From: Deltaproteobacteria bacterium
GTDB lineage: Bacteria > Desulfobacterota > Desulfobacteria > Desulfobacterales > SURF-15
DNA length: 64,000 bases
Reading direction: 5' to 3'
Assembly: GCA_019309565.1 (NCBI GenBank)
Contig: JAFDFZ010000014.1
Location: 1 to 64,000, forward strand
In this document: in pieces, positions 7,281-16,278 of the stretch
Numbering within the stretch: the stretch's first letter is position 1
How the letters are laid out: each line of letters begins with the position of its first letter
Program-made: the position numbers and the translations under genes
Notes under the pieces: model-generated
Seen by the model: only the letters and a program-made list of their open reading frames with translations
Told to the model about the DNA's origin: nothing
Databases searched by the model: none

Positions 7281-8291
7281 ATGAAAAAGCTCTTAGGGAT
7301 ACTTTTTTCAATCCTGGTGATTGCAAATGCATCTGCGTTTGCCGAGCAAAAAGTACTTAGCCTTTATGGTAGCGCTGAGCCGCGGATAATTGAAAAATTG
7401 GCAGAGGGATTTGAAAAGGAAACCGGAGTCAGGGTGGACTGGATTCGTATGTCCAGCGGAGAAACCCTGGCTCGGTTGCGTGCTGAAAAATCCAACCCAA
7501 AAGCGGATGTATGGTGGGGGGGGACACTTGACCCGCATTCCATTGCGGCTCTGGAGGGACTCACCGAACCGTACAAGCCTTCAATTTTCGACGAGCTCGA
7601 TCCTCGATTCCGCGATCCCATCGGTGGAAATCGGGTGATTGGTGTTTATGTCGGTATTCTTGGCTTTTCTGTAAATGAAAAACTGTTAAAGAGCATGGGG
7701 CTTCCAACTCCTTCTGGATGGGACGATTTGCTGGACCCCCAGTATAAAGGGTTGATTGGAGTTGCAAATCCCAATACATCGGGAACCGCCCTTACCACTC
7801 TGGCAACCCAAATTTTCCTCAGAGGCGAAGATGAAGGAATAAATTACATGAAAAAGCTGCATAAGAACATCGCCAACTACACGAAATCCGGTGTGGCACC
7901 AGGAATACTCGCCGGCAGAGGAGAGATCGCCATTGCCATTATTTTTCTTCACGATTGCATCTATCACATGGAACAGGGATATCCCGTCATAGCAGTGGTG
8001 CCCAAAGAGGGAACCGGGTATGAAATCGGTGGTTTGAATTTGATAAAGGGTGCTCCCCATCCGCAAGTGGCCAAGCAGTTCATAGATTGGGTGGTCAGCG
8101 CAAGAGCCATGGAATTGATGCCCACGGTTGGAAGCTACCAACTGCCGACCAACACGAAGGCCAAGGTTCCTGCCGTTTCCATACCTATCGATTCCGTAAA
8201 GACGGTCGATTATGATTTCGCCTGGGTGGCGAAAAACGGTGTGCGGATTGCAGATCGATGGACAAGGGAGGTATTCACCCTTCCTCGCTGA
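7281..8291 (+). CDS. ABC transporter periplasmic binding protein, iron/AfuA-FbpA type
   Basis: 336-aa exported solute-binding protein. Residues 1-22 form a signal peptide ending ASAFA. The mature part has family 1 (Fe3+/thiamine/putrescine-type) features: VLSLYGSAEP at the start, KADVWWGG, and a GGLNLIKGAPHP loop near the C-terminus. It should deliver ligand to the permease and ATPase encoded just downstream. ATG 7281 is preceded by AAGGAGGG (7267-7274); the GTG at 7278 is too close. The family binds ferric iron, iron chelates, 2-aminoethylphosphonate or sugars, so the ligand is uncertain. Confidence 0.85.
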   Translation: MKKLLGILFSILVIANASAFAEQKVLSLYGSAEPRIIEKLAEGFEKETGVRVDWIRMSSGETLARLRAEKSNPKADVWWGGTLDPHSIAALEGLTEPYKPSIFDELDPRFRDPIGGNRVIGVYVGILGFSVNEKLLKSMGLPTPSGWDDLLDPQYKGLIGVANPNTSGTALTTLATQIFLRGEDEGINYMKKLHKNIANYTKSGVAPGILAGRGEIAIAIIFLHDCIYHMEQGYPVIAVVPKEGTGYEIGGLNLIKGAPHPQVAKQFIDWVVSARAMELMPTVGSYQLPTNTKAKVPAVSIPIDSVKTVDYDFAWVAKNGVRIADRWTREVFTLPR

Positions 8292-8394
8292 CATCCGACA
8301 TCCACGCACAGCAATTCTCGGTGAAAATTGTGCCGTGAGCCTAAATTGTTGCATTCTGCTGGGCATATCTTGTTTTGGGTAATTTTTGACCAAT

Positions 8395-10455
8395 ATGGTT
8401 AACGTAACGGAAGAAAAAGCAATCTGGATAGGAAGCATTGCGGTTTTTTTGCTTCTTACACTTTTCCCGTTTACCGCAACAAATCAGGGCATACTGGGGG
8501 TGATCCAGCAGCGAGACGTCTCAACCACCATCTGGATGCTCACCGATGAGTTGCCCCTGTTAAACGGCTTTATTATATTGTTGTTGCTTAACGCTGTTGT
8601 TGCGATCTTGAAGATCGAAACATTTTTCAAAGCACGTCTGCTGCTTGTCCTTAACCTTTTGGCGATTGTTCTTTTCATCGTGCAGTTTGTTTTCATCACA
8701 CCGGAAATTCCTTTGGGCAGCGGCAGCTTTGTTATCTTTTTTGCTTTTCTTTTCATTCTTGCAAAAGCGATTTCCAGATTGAGAGTCATCCCCGGCGATG
8801 CATTCATTTCCGGATCGGTTCTCGGTATATGGGTGCTTTTGATTATCTTCATCCTGTTCCCCCTTTTAATCATTCTTACAAAAAGTGTCATGGTTGAGGG
8901 CACGGTGAGACCGTCCAATTTTGCGCACACGCTCAGGGATTATCCCAGTACCTGGAGGATTTTGAAAAACAGCGTGTTTATGGCATTCTCCGTGGGTGTG
9001 CTTGCGACGGCCGTGGGGCTTATATTTGCTCTTGTGATCGAAAGATCCCGCGTGCGGTTTAAACGATATCTGCAAGGGTTTTCTTTGCTGCCTATCATCA
9101 CCCCACCGTTTGTGATCGGACTTGCCATTATCTTCATGTTCGGAAGATCCGGTTTTATCACAAACAGCGTATTGGGTATGCGGACTTCTGCCATCTTCGG
9201 GTATCCTGGTATTGTGCTTGCTCAAAGCCTGTCTTTTGCTCCGATCGCTTACCTGATTCTATCAGGAGTCGTCCGCTCGCTGGATACGGCACTTGAGGAA
9301 GCCAGCTATACGCTGGGGGCTGATCGCTGGTATACATTCAGGTCGGTTATCTGGCCTCTACTGAGGTCTGGAATCGCCAATGCTTTTCTGCTCTCTGTTA
9401 TCGAGTCTCTTGCCGATTTTGCCAACCCGATTTTACTGGGAGGAGACTTTGATGTACTGGCGACATCCATTTACCTGGCTATCATTGGGCGTTACGATGA
9501 GGGGCTGGCTGCGTGCCTTGCGGTGATTCTTCTTGGCTTTACGCTTACCACTTTTGTCATTCAACGCCATTGGGTGGGGAAACGTTCTTATGTCACCATA
9601 ACCGGAAAACCCACAAGGTATCATCCCATTGCTTTGCCGAAGGCGCTTGATTACGGGCTGGTTGTTTTTACGCTTATCTGGGCAGCCCTGACCATTGTTC
9701 TTTATGGCTCCGTGTTTATCGGAGGTTTTCTAAAACTCTGGGGGATCAACAACACGTTTACTTTGTTGCACTATAAACGGTTTTTGAGCGATGGGTTTGA
9801 ATCGTATATTACCACTTTGAAACTTGCTGCGATTTCCGCCCCCCTGACGGCTGTTTTGGGCCTGCTCATTGCTTATCTTGTGAGTCGGTTTCAATTTTTC
9901 GCCAGACGGTCCTTTGAATTTACCTCCATGCTCAGCTTTGCCATTCCCGGCACGGTGATCGGTATCGGCTATGTTATGTCTTTTAATACCCCTCCACTTG
10001 TCTTTACCGGCACTGCAACCATTTTGATCATATGTTTTATATTTCGAAACATGCCGGTTGGGATCCGCTCAGGAATGGCTGCCCTGCAACAGATCGATCC
10101 CTCTTTGGAGGAAGCTTCAACCACCCTTGGAGCCAGCAATTTGAGAACATTGCATCGTATTGTGATTCCGTTGATTCGACCGGCACTGTTTTCGGGGCTT
10201 GTTTTTTCATTTGTCCGGGCCATGACCGCCATAAGTGCCGTGATATTCCTGGTTACCGCCAGGACGAAACTGGCAACTACGGTTATTTTAGGCCGAATCG
10301 AGGCCGGTAAGCTGGGGCTGGCAACCGCGTACTGCACCATTCTTATCCTCACCATGATTGCAGCAATTGCCCTGATGCACCTGATAGTCCGGAGTATGGA
10401 AGGTGCCATGATGCAAAGGGTGCACACCGGCGAACTGGAGGCAGCCAGTTTATGA
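8395..10455 (+). CDS. ABC transporter permease, fused double-domain FbpB/AfuB type
   Basis: 686-aa inner-membrane permease with two BPD-type permease domains in one chain. EAA loops appear in each half: LEEASYTLGADRWYTFRSVIWPLL (first half, trimmed here in meaning to the ASYTLGA core) and ASTTLGASNLRTLHRIVIP in the second half. Two fused domains are normal for iron-type permeases. An N-terminal extension of several hydrophobic segments (about residues 10-125) precedes the first permease domain. ATG 8395 is taken as start; no strong ribosome site is visible. The stop overlaps the ATPase start by 4 bp (ATGA). Confidence 0.88.
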   Translation: MVNVTEEKAIWIGSIAVFLLLTLFPFTATNQGILGVIQQRDVSTTIWMLTDELPLLNGFIILLLLNAVVAILKIETFFKARLLLVLNLLAIVLFIVQFVFITPEIPLGSGSFVIFFAFLFILAKAISRLRVIPGDAFISGSVLGIWVLLIIFILFPLLIILTKSVMVEGTVRPSNFAHTLRDYPSTWRILKNSVFMAFSVGVLATAVGLIFALVIERSRVRFKRYLQGFSLLPIITPPFVIGLAIIFMFGRSGFITNSVLGMRTSAIFGYPGIVLAQSLSFAPIAYLILSGVVRSLDTALEEASYTLGADRWYTFRSVIWPLLRSGIANAFLLSVIESLADFANPILLGGDFDVLATSIYLAIIGRYDEGLAACLAVILLGFTLTTFVIQRHWVGKRSYVTITGKPTRYHPIALPKALDYGLVVFTLIWAALTIVLYGSVFIGGFLKLWGINNTFTLLHYKRFLSDGFESYITTLKLAAISAPLTAVLGLLIAYLVSRFQFFARRSFEFTSMLSFAIPGTVIGIGYVMSFNTPPLVFTGTATILIICFIFRNMPVGIRSGMAALQQIDPSLEEASTTLGASNLRTLHRIVIPLIRPALFSGLVFSFVRAMTAISAVIFLVTARTKLATTVILGRIEAGKLGLATAYCTILILTMIAAIALMHLIVRSMEGAMMQRVHTGELEAASL

Positions 10456-11525
10456 ACAGAGTTTCGGTTCAAACAGCGGATCTTAAACTTGAGAATCTTA
10501 CAAAACGCTTTGGAAGTGTCACTGCCGTAAACAACGTCTGCCTTCAGATTCCCCATGCCAGGCTTGTAACTCTTCTGGGCCCTTCAGGCTGTGGGAAAAC
10601 GACTATATTGCGAATGATCGCAGGGCTTGAGGCTCCAACTTCGGGAGCCATTTACTTAGGGGGAGAAAATATTACCAGCCTGCCGCCGAACGAGCGAAAG
10701 ATCACCATGGTGTTTCAATCTTATGCCCTGTTTCCGCATATGAACGTGTATGAAAATATTGCCTTTGGCTTGCGGGTGATGCGCTGGTCGGAAGATAGAA
10801 TCAAAGATGCCGTAAGTGAGGCATTGCAAATGGTTGGGCTTAAAGGTCTTGAACGGCGCAGCGCTCATGAACTTTCCGGGGGCCAACAACAACGCGTTGC
10901 CGTTGCCAGAGCGCTGGTTCTAAAACCAAGAGTGCTTCTTTTTGATGAGCCGTTATCAAACCTGGATGCAAAGCTTCGTAAACGGATGCGAGGGGAGATT
11001 CGAAATCTGCAGCGGGATCTTGAGATCACAACCGTTTATGTAACCCACGATCAATCCGAAGCCCTTGCCATATCAGACCAGGTGGTCGTTATGGAAAATG
11101 CCGTCGTCTCCCAGCAGGGGCCACCACAGGAGTTGTATTCACGTCCTGCTAATCCTTTCGTGGCAGACTTTATCGGAGAGGCGAATATCGTCGATGTTAA
11201 GGTGCTGGATCTAAACGGCAATAGGGCCGTCATCGAGCTGGGATCTGTTCGGTTTTCGGTCCCCTTTCTTAAACCACCCCTGCCGGGTAAAAGGGCCAAG
11301 TTTATGATTCGGCCCGAGGACATTCGCATTGGGCCTGCAACAGAAGCGGCACTGCGTGGAGTGGTGAAGTTTGCCATGTACCAGGGGGCAACCAATGACT
11401 ACAGCATCGATACCGAAGTAGGAGAATTGGGGGTTGTTGATCACAGTCCGGACCGTATTTTACATGAGCGAGGCACTGAAGTGGCCCTGTTTTTCAGGCA
11501 AGAGCGGGGGCTGTTGATCGGCTGA
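10452..11525 (+). CDS. ABC transporter ATP-binding protein, FbpC/PotA type
   Basis: 357-aa ATPase. Walker A is GPSGCGKTT, the signature LSGGQQQRVAVARA, Walker B VLLFDEPLSNLD, followed by the switch histidine in VTHDQSEA. A C-terminal TOBE-like regulatory domain spans about residues 240-355, typical of the iron/polyamine/sugar importers. It energises the permease encoded immediately upstream, with which it overlaps by 4 bp. The specificity follows that of the binding protein, which is unresolved. Confidence 0.9.
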   Translation: MNRVSVQTADLKLENLTKRFGSVTAVNNVCLQIPHARLVTLLGPSGCGKTTILRMIAGLEAPTSGAIYLGGENITSLPPNERKITMVFQSYALFPHMNVYENIAFGLRVMRWSEDRIKDAVSEALQMVGLKGLERRSAHELSGGQQQRVAVARALVLKPRVLLFDEPLSNLDAKLRKRMRGEIRNLQRDLEITTVYVTHDQSEALAISDQVVVMENAVVSQQGPPQELYSRPANPFVADFIGEANIVDVKVLDLNGNRAVIELGSVRFSVPFLKPPLPGKRAKFMIRPEDIRIGPATEAALRGVVKFAMYQGATNDYSIDTEVGELGVVDHSPDRILHERGTEVALFFRQERGLLIG

Positions 11526-11588
11526 AGAGAACAGGAAATCCTTTTAAAAAACGTTTCAAACCGGTTAACGGAAAGGAGGGCTTAAGTG

Positions 11589-12125
11589 ATGATACGATTG
11601 ATATTTTCAATACTCAGCGTGTTTCTACTGTGTTTTGCCGTGCAGGCGACAGCGGGAGATCTGCCTGAGAGTGTGCAGAAGCAGTCCCGCAAACTGGCAA
11701 TTGAAACCAAGGAATGGAAAAAATTTGATAGATCAGGAAAGGTAAAGTTTCTGCAGGTTCAGACAACCTCTGCTGCTTCTCATTCCAACAGCGGCTCCAA
11801 GCTAGACGGGTCATCTGGTGAGCGAATCATCGAGATCAAGGTAGACCCGGCATTAAAGGAAAACATTGTGAATTGGAGCTTTAAAAATAAAGGCCCCACG
11901 GCGGTGTGGGTCGTTGCTGCAGGCAGCAGTGAATCTGCTCTGCCCATCAGAATAGAGAAGGGAACGACGGAAAATTTAAAAACCACGCTTGATGAGGATC
12001 GATACACATACATCGTTGTGGATAACGAGGGGGGCAAGAAGACAACGCTTGAAATCAAGGCCAAGTGCGGTGAAACTGCTGCGAAAACCACCCGTGGCAA
12101 ATCGATGAAGATCATATGGTTTTAA
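11589..12125 (+). CDS. Secreted protein of unknown function
   Basis: 178-aa protein not recognised as a known family. Residues 1-22 form a signal peptide (hydrophobic core after MIRL, cleavage near ATAGD). The mature part is hydrophilic, rich in lysine and short beta-type segments (EIKVDPALKE, NWSFKNKG, TYIVVDNEGG), with one cysteine; it may be a small periplasmic beta-sandwich. ATG 11589 has AAGGAGGG nine bases upstream. It lies 63 bp after the ABC ATPase and 67 bp before the second PiT gene, so it is probably part of a transport operon. Function unknown. Confidence 0.75.
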   Translation: MIRLIFSILSVFLLCFAVQATAGDLPESVQKQSRKLAIETKEWKKFDRSGKVKFLQVQTTSAASHSNSGSKLDGSSGERIIEIKVDPALKENIVNWSFKNKGPTAVWVVAAGSSESALPIRIEKGTTENLKTTLDEDRYTYIVVDNEGGKKTTLEIKAKCGETAAKTTRGKSMKIIWF

Positions 12126-12192
12126 GACATGGTCGCCTTTTGAATGAAGCGGCTGTTTGAAAATCCGTAAAATCTGACCAGTGGAATCGATT

Positions 12193-13449
12193 ATGTTTCT
12201 GGATATCTTTGTTTTGGGAATGGCTACGCTGGTCGGTCTCTACATGGCAGCGAACATTGGCGCAAACGACCTTGCCAACGCCATGGGAACATCGGTAGGA
12301 TCGGGGGCCATCACCATAAAGCAGGCCGTGCTGTTATCCGTTGTTGCCAACACGCTGGGTGCGGTACTTGCCGGCGGGTATGTAACCACCACCATAAGTA
12401 AAGGGATGGTTTCGCCTTCCCTGTTTGCAGACGAACCCAACAGCTTGCTGTTGGGGATGTTTGCCGCTTTGCTTGCTGCGGGGATATGGGTCAACCTGGC
12501 CACCTATTTCGGCCTGCCTGTTTCAACCACTCATTCCATTGTAGGAGCGGTGGTGGGATTTGGTATCATCAGTGTGGGAGCAGGAGCCGTAAGCTGGGGT
12601 AAGATCTTCAAGATTGCCATAAGCTGGATCATATCCCCGATGGCCGGAGCGACAATTGCAGGAGGCTTATTTCTATTTACCGAAAAAAAGATACTTGCCA
12701 GCCAAAACCCGATTAAAGCAGCGGAGAGGATTTTTCCGTTCCTGATTTTTATGGTCTTCGTGGTTCTGATTCTTTCAATTATCTTCAAGGCACTTAAAAA
12801 TCTTCACCTTGAACTCGGGTTGGTTCAAACCTCACTTATGACCATTCCCCTTGCGGCACTGGCGGCGGTATCCGGGCGCAGCTGGGTGAAATGGCAAACA
12901 GCCAGGAGCCGGTCGGCAGATTCCGGTGAAAACTCATATTTGCCGGTGGAGAAGATTTTTGCCCAGCTACAAATTCTCACTGCATGCTATGTGGCTTTTG
13001 CCCATGGTGCCAATGACGTGGCAAATGCCGTTGGCCCTCTGGCAGCCATCTTTTCGGTATTCAAAACAAAAACCGTGGCCTTGAGAGTGGAAGTGCCGTT
13101 TTGGATGCTGTTTATCGGAGGGATTGCCGTTGGAGGCGGGCTGTTCTTGTTCGGAAAACGAGTTATGGAAACCATAGGTAAAAACATCACCGAGATTACT
13201 CCGGTTCGGGGCTTTTGTGCTGAATTTGGGGCTGCAACCACTATTCTTATCTGCTCCAGGCTGGGTTTTCCGGTATCTACCACCCATGTGCTGGTGGGCT
13301 CTGTGGTGGGAGTCGGGTTTATGCGCGGGCTGGGTGTTCTGGATTTGCGAATCCTTAAAAACATTGGTGCATCGTGGATTGTCACCCTGCCGTTTACGAT
13401 TCTACTGGCCATGCTGTTATATAAGATTCTAATTTATTTTTTTATGTAA
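12193..13449 (+). CDS. PiT-family inorganic phosphate transporter (full length)
   Basis: 418-aa carrier with both PiT signatures, GANDLANAMGTSVG starting at residue 23 and HGANDVANAVGP at 271-282, each followed by a PVSTTH loop. About ten hydrophobic segments surround a central soluble loop near residues 225-255. It imports phosphate across the inner membrane. ATG 12193 is preferred over GTG 12181 because of a nearby GGA; both are possible. The DUF47 partner follows 27 bp downstream. The pair duplicates the PiT/DUF47 pair at 363-2016, but the two carriers differ clearly in length and sequence, so this is not a recent duplication. Confidence 0.92.
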   Translation: MFLDIFVLGMATLVGLYMAANIGANDLANAMGTSVGSGAITIKQAVLLSVVANTLGAVLAGGYVTTTISKGMVSPSLFADEPNSLLLGMFAALLAAGIWVNLATYFGLPVSTTHSIVGAVVGFGIISVGAGAVSWGKIFKIAISWIISPMAGATIAGGLFLFTEKKILASQNPIKAAERIFPFLIFMVFVVLILSIIFKALKNLHLELGLVQTSLMTIPLAALAAVSGRSWVKWQTARSRSADSGENSYLPVEKIFAQLQILTACYVAFAHGANDVANAVGPLAAIFSVFKTKTVALRVEVPFWMLFIGGIAVGGGLFLFGKRVMETIGKNITEITPVRGFCAEFGAATTILICSRLGFPVSTTHVLVGSVVGVGFMRGLGVLDLRILKNIGASWIVTLPFTILLAMLLYKILIYFFM

Positions 13450-13476
13450 CTAACTCACCCAAAGGAGGGGGTGATT

Positions 13477-14142
13477 ATGCGTTTGCTCATCAGTTCTTTG
13501 TTTTACCGCTCTCCGTTTGAAAATCTACAAAAACATGCCGACAAGGTCAGAGAATGTGCCCGCCTTTTCAAAGAAGCAGCCGTCTGCCACGTGGGAGAGG
13601 AGTGTGAAATGTTTGACATGCTGGTCGATAAGGTTTCCCAGCTTGAACACGAGGCGGATGATATCAAGCGCAATATTCGAAACCACCTTCCCTATGGAAT
13701 CTTCATGCCGGTGGATAAGTTTCAGTTCCTGCATTACTTAAGAGAACAGGACAAGGTGCTTGACGAAGTGGAGGAGGCGCTTTTCTGGCTTTCGTTTCGT
13801 CCTAGAAGCATACCGAAAGAGGTGGCGGCAGATCTTAACAAACTTGTGCAAGCCGTGATTCCTCCCATAGAGGTGTTGTCGGATTTGGTGTCGCTTGCAG
13901 TCAGGTTTTTCAAAACCCGTTCAAGTACGCTAAGAGAACAGATGAAGGCTCTTATCCGGGATATCCGTAAATACGAAGGAGACGCCGATGATCTGGAGCG
14001 GGAACTGAAATTTAAGATCTTCAATGTGATTAAAGACCCACTGGCGGTATTTCACCTTGTTCATCTGGTTGAAATTATCGGAGAGATCGCAGATCACGCG
14101 CAAAACGCATCTGATCGCATGCGGGCTATGATCGCAAGATGA
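13477..14142 (+). CDS. DUF47 / PhoU-like accessory protein
   Basis: 221-aa helical protein of the DUF47 (TIGR00153) family with the acidic motifs QLEHEADDIKRNIR and YEGDADDLERELK, consistent with the metal-binding PhoU-like fold. ATG 13477 sits six bases behind AAAGGAGGGG (13461-13470). It follows the PiT gene closely and overlaps the next gene by 4 bp, so PiT, DUF47 and the DASS symporter are probably translated from one message. Its role is inferred as control of the adjacent PiT carrier. Confidence 0.88.
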   Translation: MRLLISSLFYRSPFENLQKHADKVRECARLFKEAAVCHVGEECEMFDMLVDKVSQLEHEADDIKRNIRNHLPYGIFMPVDKFQFLHYLREQDKVLDEVEEALFWLSFRPRSIPKEVAADLNKLVQAVIPPIEVLSDLVSLAVRFFKTRSSTLREQMKALIRDIRKYEGDADDLERELKFKIFNVIKDPLAVFHLVHLVEIIGEIADHAQNASDRMRAMIAR

Positions 14143-15557
14143 TGAATATACCGGATAACGCTTCTGCTTTTAGAGCTGCGGGAAAAGCTAACATCATCAT
14201 CTGCACCGCTGCTGTTGTCATTTGCCTTATTTTTGTTGTTCTATCGCCCCTTAAGGGACTGCCGCCAGCAGGACAAAAGGTTTTGGGCATCGCTCTTGTT
14301 GCGATAGCCTTTTGGAGCACGGAAATGCTGCCAATTGCTGTGACGGGCATGATGGTTGTCATCTTGCTTGCCGTTTCAGGAAGCGTATCAGGTTTGAAGG
14401 AAGCTCTTTTCGGGTTTGCTCAGCCGGTTGTCTACTTTTTGATAGGCGTATTGACCATCGGATCGGCGGTATTAAAAAGCGGTCTGGCGGAGCGAGCCGC
14501 TCGCTATTTCCTGCTGGCCTGTAAAGGAAACCCTCGCAAGCTGTACATACAGTTGCTTGTCTCATTCCCGCTGCTAACGTTAATCCTGCCTTCGGCAACC
14601 ACCCGATCCGCAATCCTGATTCATGTGTATGAACAGGTATTGGAGTTAAGCCGGGTTCCGCGCAACTCATCCCTTTCCAAGGCGATTATGATGGCGCTGA
14701 ACTCCATCAATCGACTGGCCTCAACAATGCTGCTTACCGGAGGCATCACCCCGGTGCTTTCCGCGGCCATGGTTGGCGGAGTGGCCTGGAGTCGCTGGTT
14801 TGTTCTTATGAGCGTTCCCTACGGGGTGCTGTTGGCTGCCGGCGGAATCATTCTTTACAGAAACCACAGCAGCGGGTTTTCAGAGAAGTTGTCGCAGCTG
14901 CCTGGTTCAGGGCTATCTTTCCTGACGAAGATGGAAGTTCGAACAGCCATCATTACCTTTGGCACTTCCGCCCTGTGGTTGACGGACGCGGTGCATCATC
15001 TCAACCCTGCTCTGCCAGCGCTTTTTGCATGGATACTGCTGCTAGCCCCCGGGGTTGGTGTGCTCAAATGGAAAGAGTTTGAAAGAAGCTTCGGATGGTC
15101 GAATTTTTTCGTGCTGGCAACCTCTTTGTCTTTGGCCAATGCGATCATTAAAAGCGGAACCGGGGCCTGGATTGCAGACACCATCCTGAACCATGTTCCC
15201 CTGTTAACGAAACAGCCGCTTCTGGTTGTGATTGTGTTGCTTGTGTGTGCTGCCTTTGTGCGATTGCTGATACCCAACATTACGGGCTTCCTGGCCATCA
15301 CCATTCCCGTTGCCATGGCCATTGGAAAAGCCACCGGCCTGAATCCGTTGCTCTGCGGTCTTATCGTCATGATAGCCGGGGATTCAGTGCTCTACTACCC
15401 GGCCCAAAGCGCTTCGTCTCTGGTAGTGTATGAACGCGGGTATTTGAGTGCACCGGAGATTTTCCGGTTTGGAGCTTTGATGACAGTGGTTGCTTTCCTG
15501 GTAGTGCTGCTGGTCGCTTTGCCCTATTGGACTGCGGTGGGGGAGCCTTTGTTTTGA
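14139..15557 (+). CDS. DASS (SLC13)-family anion symporter
   Basis: 472-aa membrane protein with the divalent anion:Na+ symporter pattern: repeated hydrophobic segments, ITEMLPIAVTG-like motif (WSTEMLPIAVTG, about 51-62), SATTRSAI in the first re-entrant region and NITGFLAITIPVAMAIG in the second. The family carries dicarboxylates, sulfate, phosphate or arsenate. The overlap with the DUF47 gene hints at an inorganic anion, but this is inference. ATG 14139 (or 14142) overlaps the upstream stop. The gene ends 13 bp from a convergent gene, with no obvious terminator. Confidence 0.85.
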   Translation: MMNIPDNASAFRAAGKANIIICTAAVVICLIFVVLSPLKGLPPAGQKVLGIALVAIAFWSTEMLPIAVTGMMVVILLAVSGSVSGLKEALFGFAQPVVYFLIGVLTIGSAVLKSGLAERAARYFLLACKGNPRKLYIQLLVSFPLLTLILPSATTRSAILIHVYEQVLELSRVPRNSSLSKAIMMALNSINRLASTMLLTGGITPVLSAAMVGGVAWSRWFVLMSVPYGVLLAAGGIILYRNHSSGFSEKLSQLPGSGLSFLTKMEVRTAIITFGTSALWLTDAVHHLNPALPALFAWILLLAPGVGVLKWKEFERSFGWSNFFVLATSLSLANAIIKSGTGAWIADTILNHVPLLTKQPLLVVIVLLVCAAFVRLLIPNITGFLAITIPVAMAIGKATGLNPLLCGLIVMIAGDSVLYYPAQSASSLVVYERGYLSAPEIFRFGALMTVVAFLVVLLVALPYWTAVGEPLF

Positions 15558-15570
15558 CGAAATAGAAAAA

Positions 15571-16278
15571 TCAATTCTTTTGAAAATAAAGAGCGATGCT
15601 TTTCCCCAGCACGGGATTAAGCAGTCTATCGACAAATTGCGTGATCCAGGGTCGCTTCATGATGTCCCAGACAAGCAGGCGGTGATACCCTTTAAGCAAA
15701 GAGCAGTTATCACTCGATAAACCCAGGGCACACTTAAGCCACCAGTAGGGGCTGTGCAGGCTGTGGGCATAGTGACAGCCCAGCAGCTTAAACCGATGAT
15801 ATTCCAGCAGGCTCACCAGTTTTTCCTTCTTGTAGATTCGAACATGTCCGTTGTGGGTCGAATGGTATCGATCAGAAAGGGCCCAGCAGATCCGTTCCGG
15901 CAGGTATCTGGGAACGCTTATGCCCAGCACTTTTTGCGGCTTCAAAACCCGGCTCAGTTCCTTTATCGCCCTGTTGGGGTTTTTAACGTGTTCCAGCACC
16001 TCGGAGCATATGACAATATCAAAAGATCGATCCGGAAAGGGAAGACAATGAATATCGGAGACGGCGAGCCCCCACAGGCCGCGGATGCTGCCAAGAGTTT
16101 CGTGAAGTTTCAATCTGTTTCTAGTTTTGATTACATGGTCATATTCGATGTCCGTGCCGATGACGAAAACGTTCTCAAACCGCACAGCCTCGCCGGTGTG
16201 CCGTCCCTCACCACAGCCTACATCCAGAATCCGGCTGCCTGCAACGATGGGAAGCCTATTGAAGTCGATGGTAATCAC
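15571..16278 (-). CDS. Class I SAM-dependent methyltransferase (Methyltransf_11 type)
   Basis: 235-aa protein. Motif I is ILDVGCGEGRHTGEA near the N-terminus, the acidic loop is VIGTDIEYD, and SFDIVICSEVLEHVKNP is the usual motif IV region. The GTG at 16278 is chosen because AGGAGG stands seven bases upstream and it begins the fold (VITIDFNRL) directly; the longer frame would overlap the glycosyltransferase much more. It overlaps the end of that gene by 23 bp, suggesting coupling. With a GT4 glycosyltransferase next to it, methylation of a glycan or glycolipid is plausible. Confidence 0.8.
   Translation of the reverse strand: MITIDFNRLPIVAGSRILDVGCGEGRHTGEAVRFENVFVIGTDIEYDHVIKTRNRLKLHETLGSIRGLWGLAVSDIHCLPFPDRSFDIVICSEVLEHVKNPNRAIKELSRVLKPQKVLGISVPRYLPERICWALSDRYHSTHNGHVRIYKKEKLVSLLEYHRFKLLGCHYAHSLHSPYWWLKCALGLSSDNCSLLKGYHRLLVWDIMKRPWITQFVDRLLNPVLGKSIALYFQKN

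Noticed and set aside
8484-8930. Long minus-strand frames opposite the ABC permease and other membrane genes
   Set aside because: They are antisense to clear transport genes and show low-complexity Thr/Met/Lys-rich translations typical of shadows.
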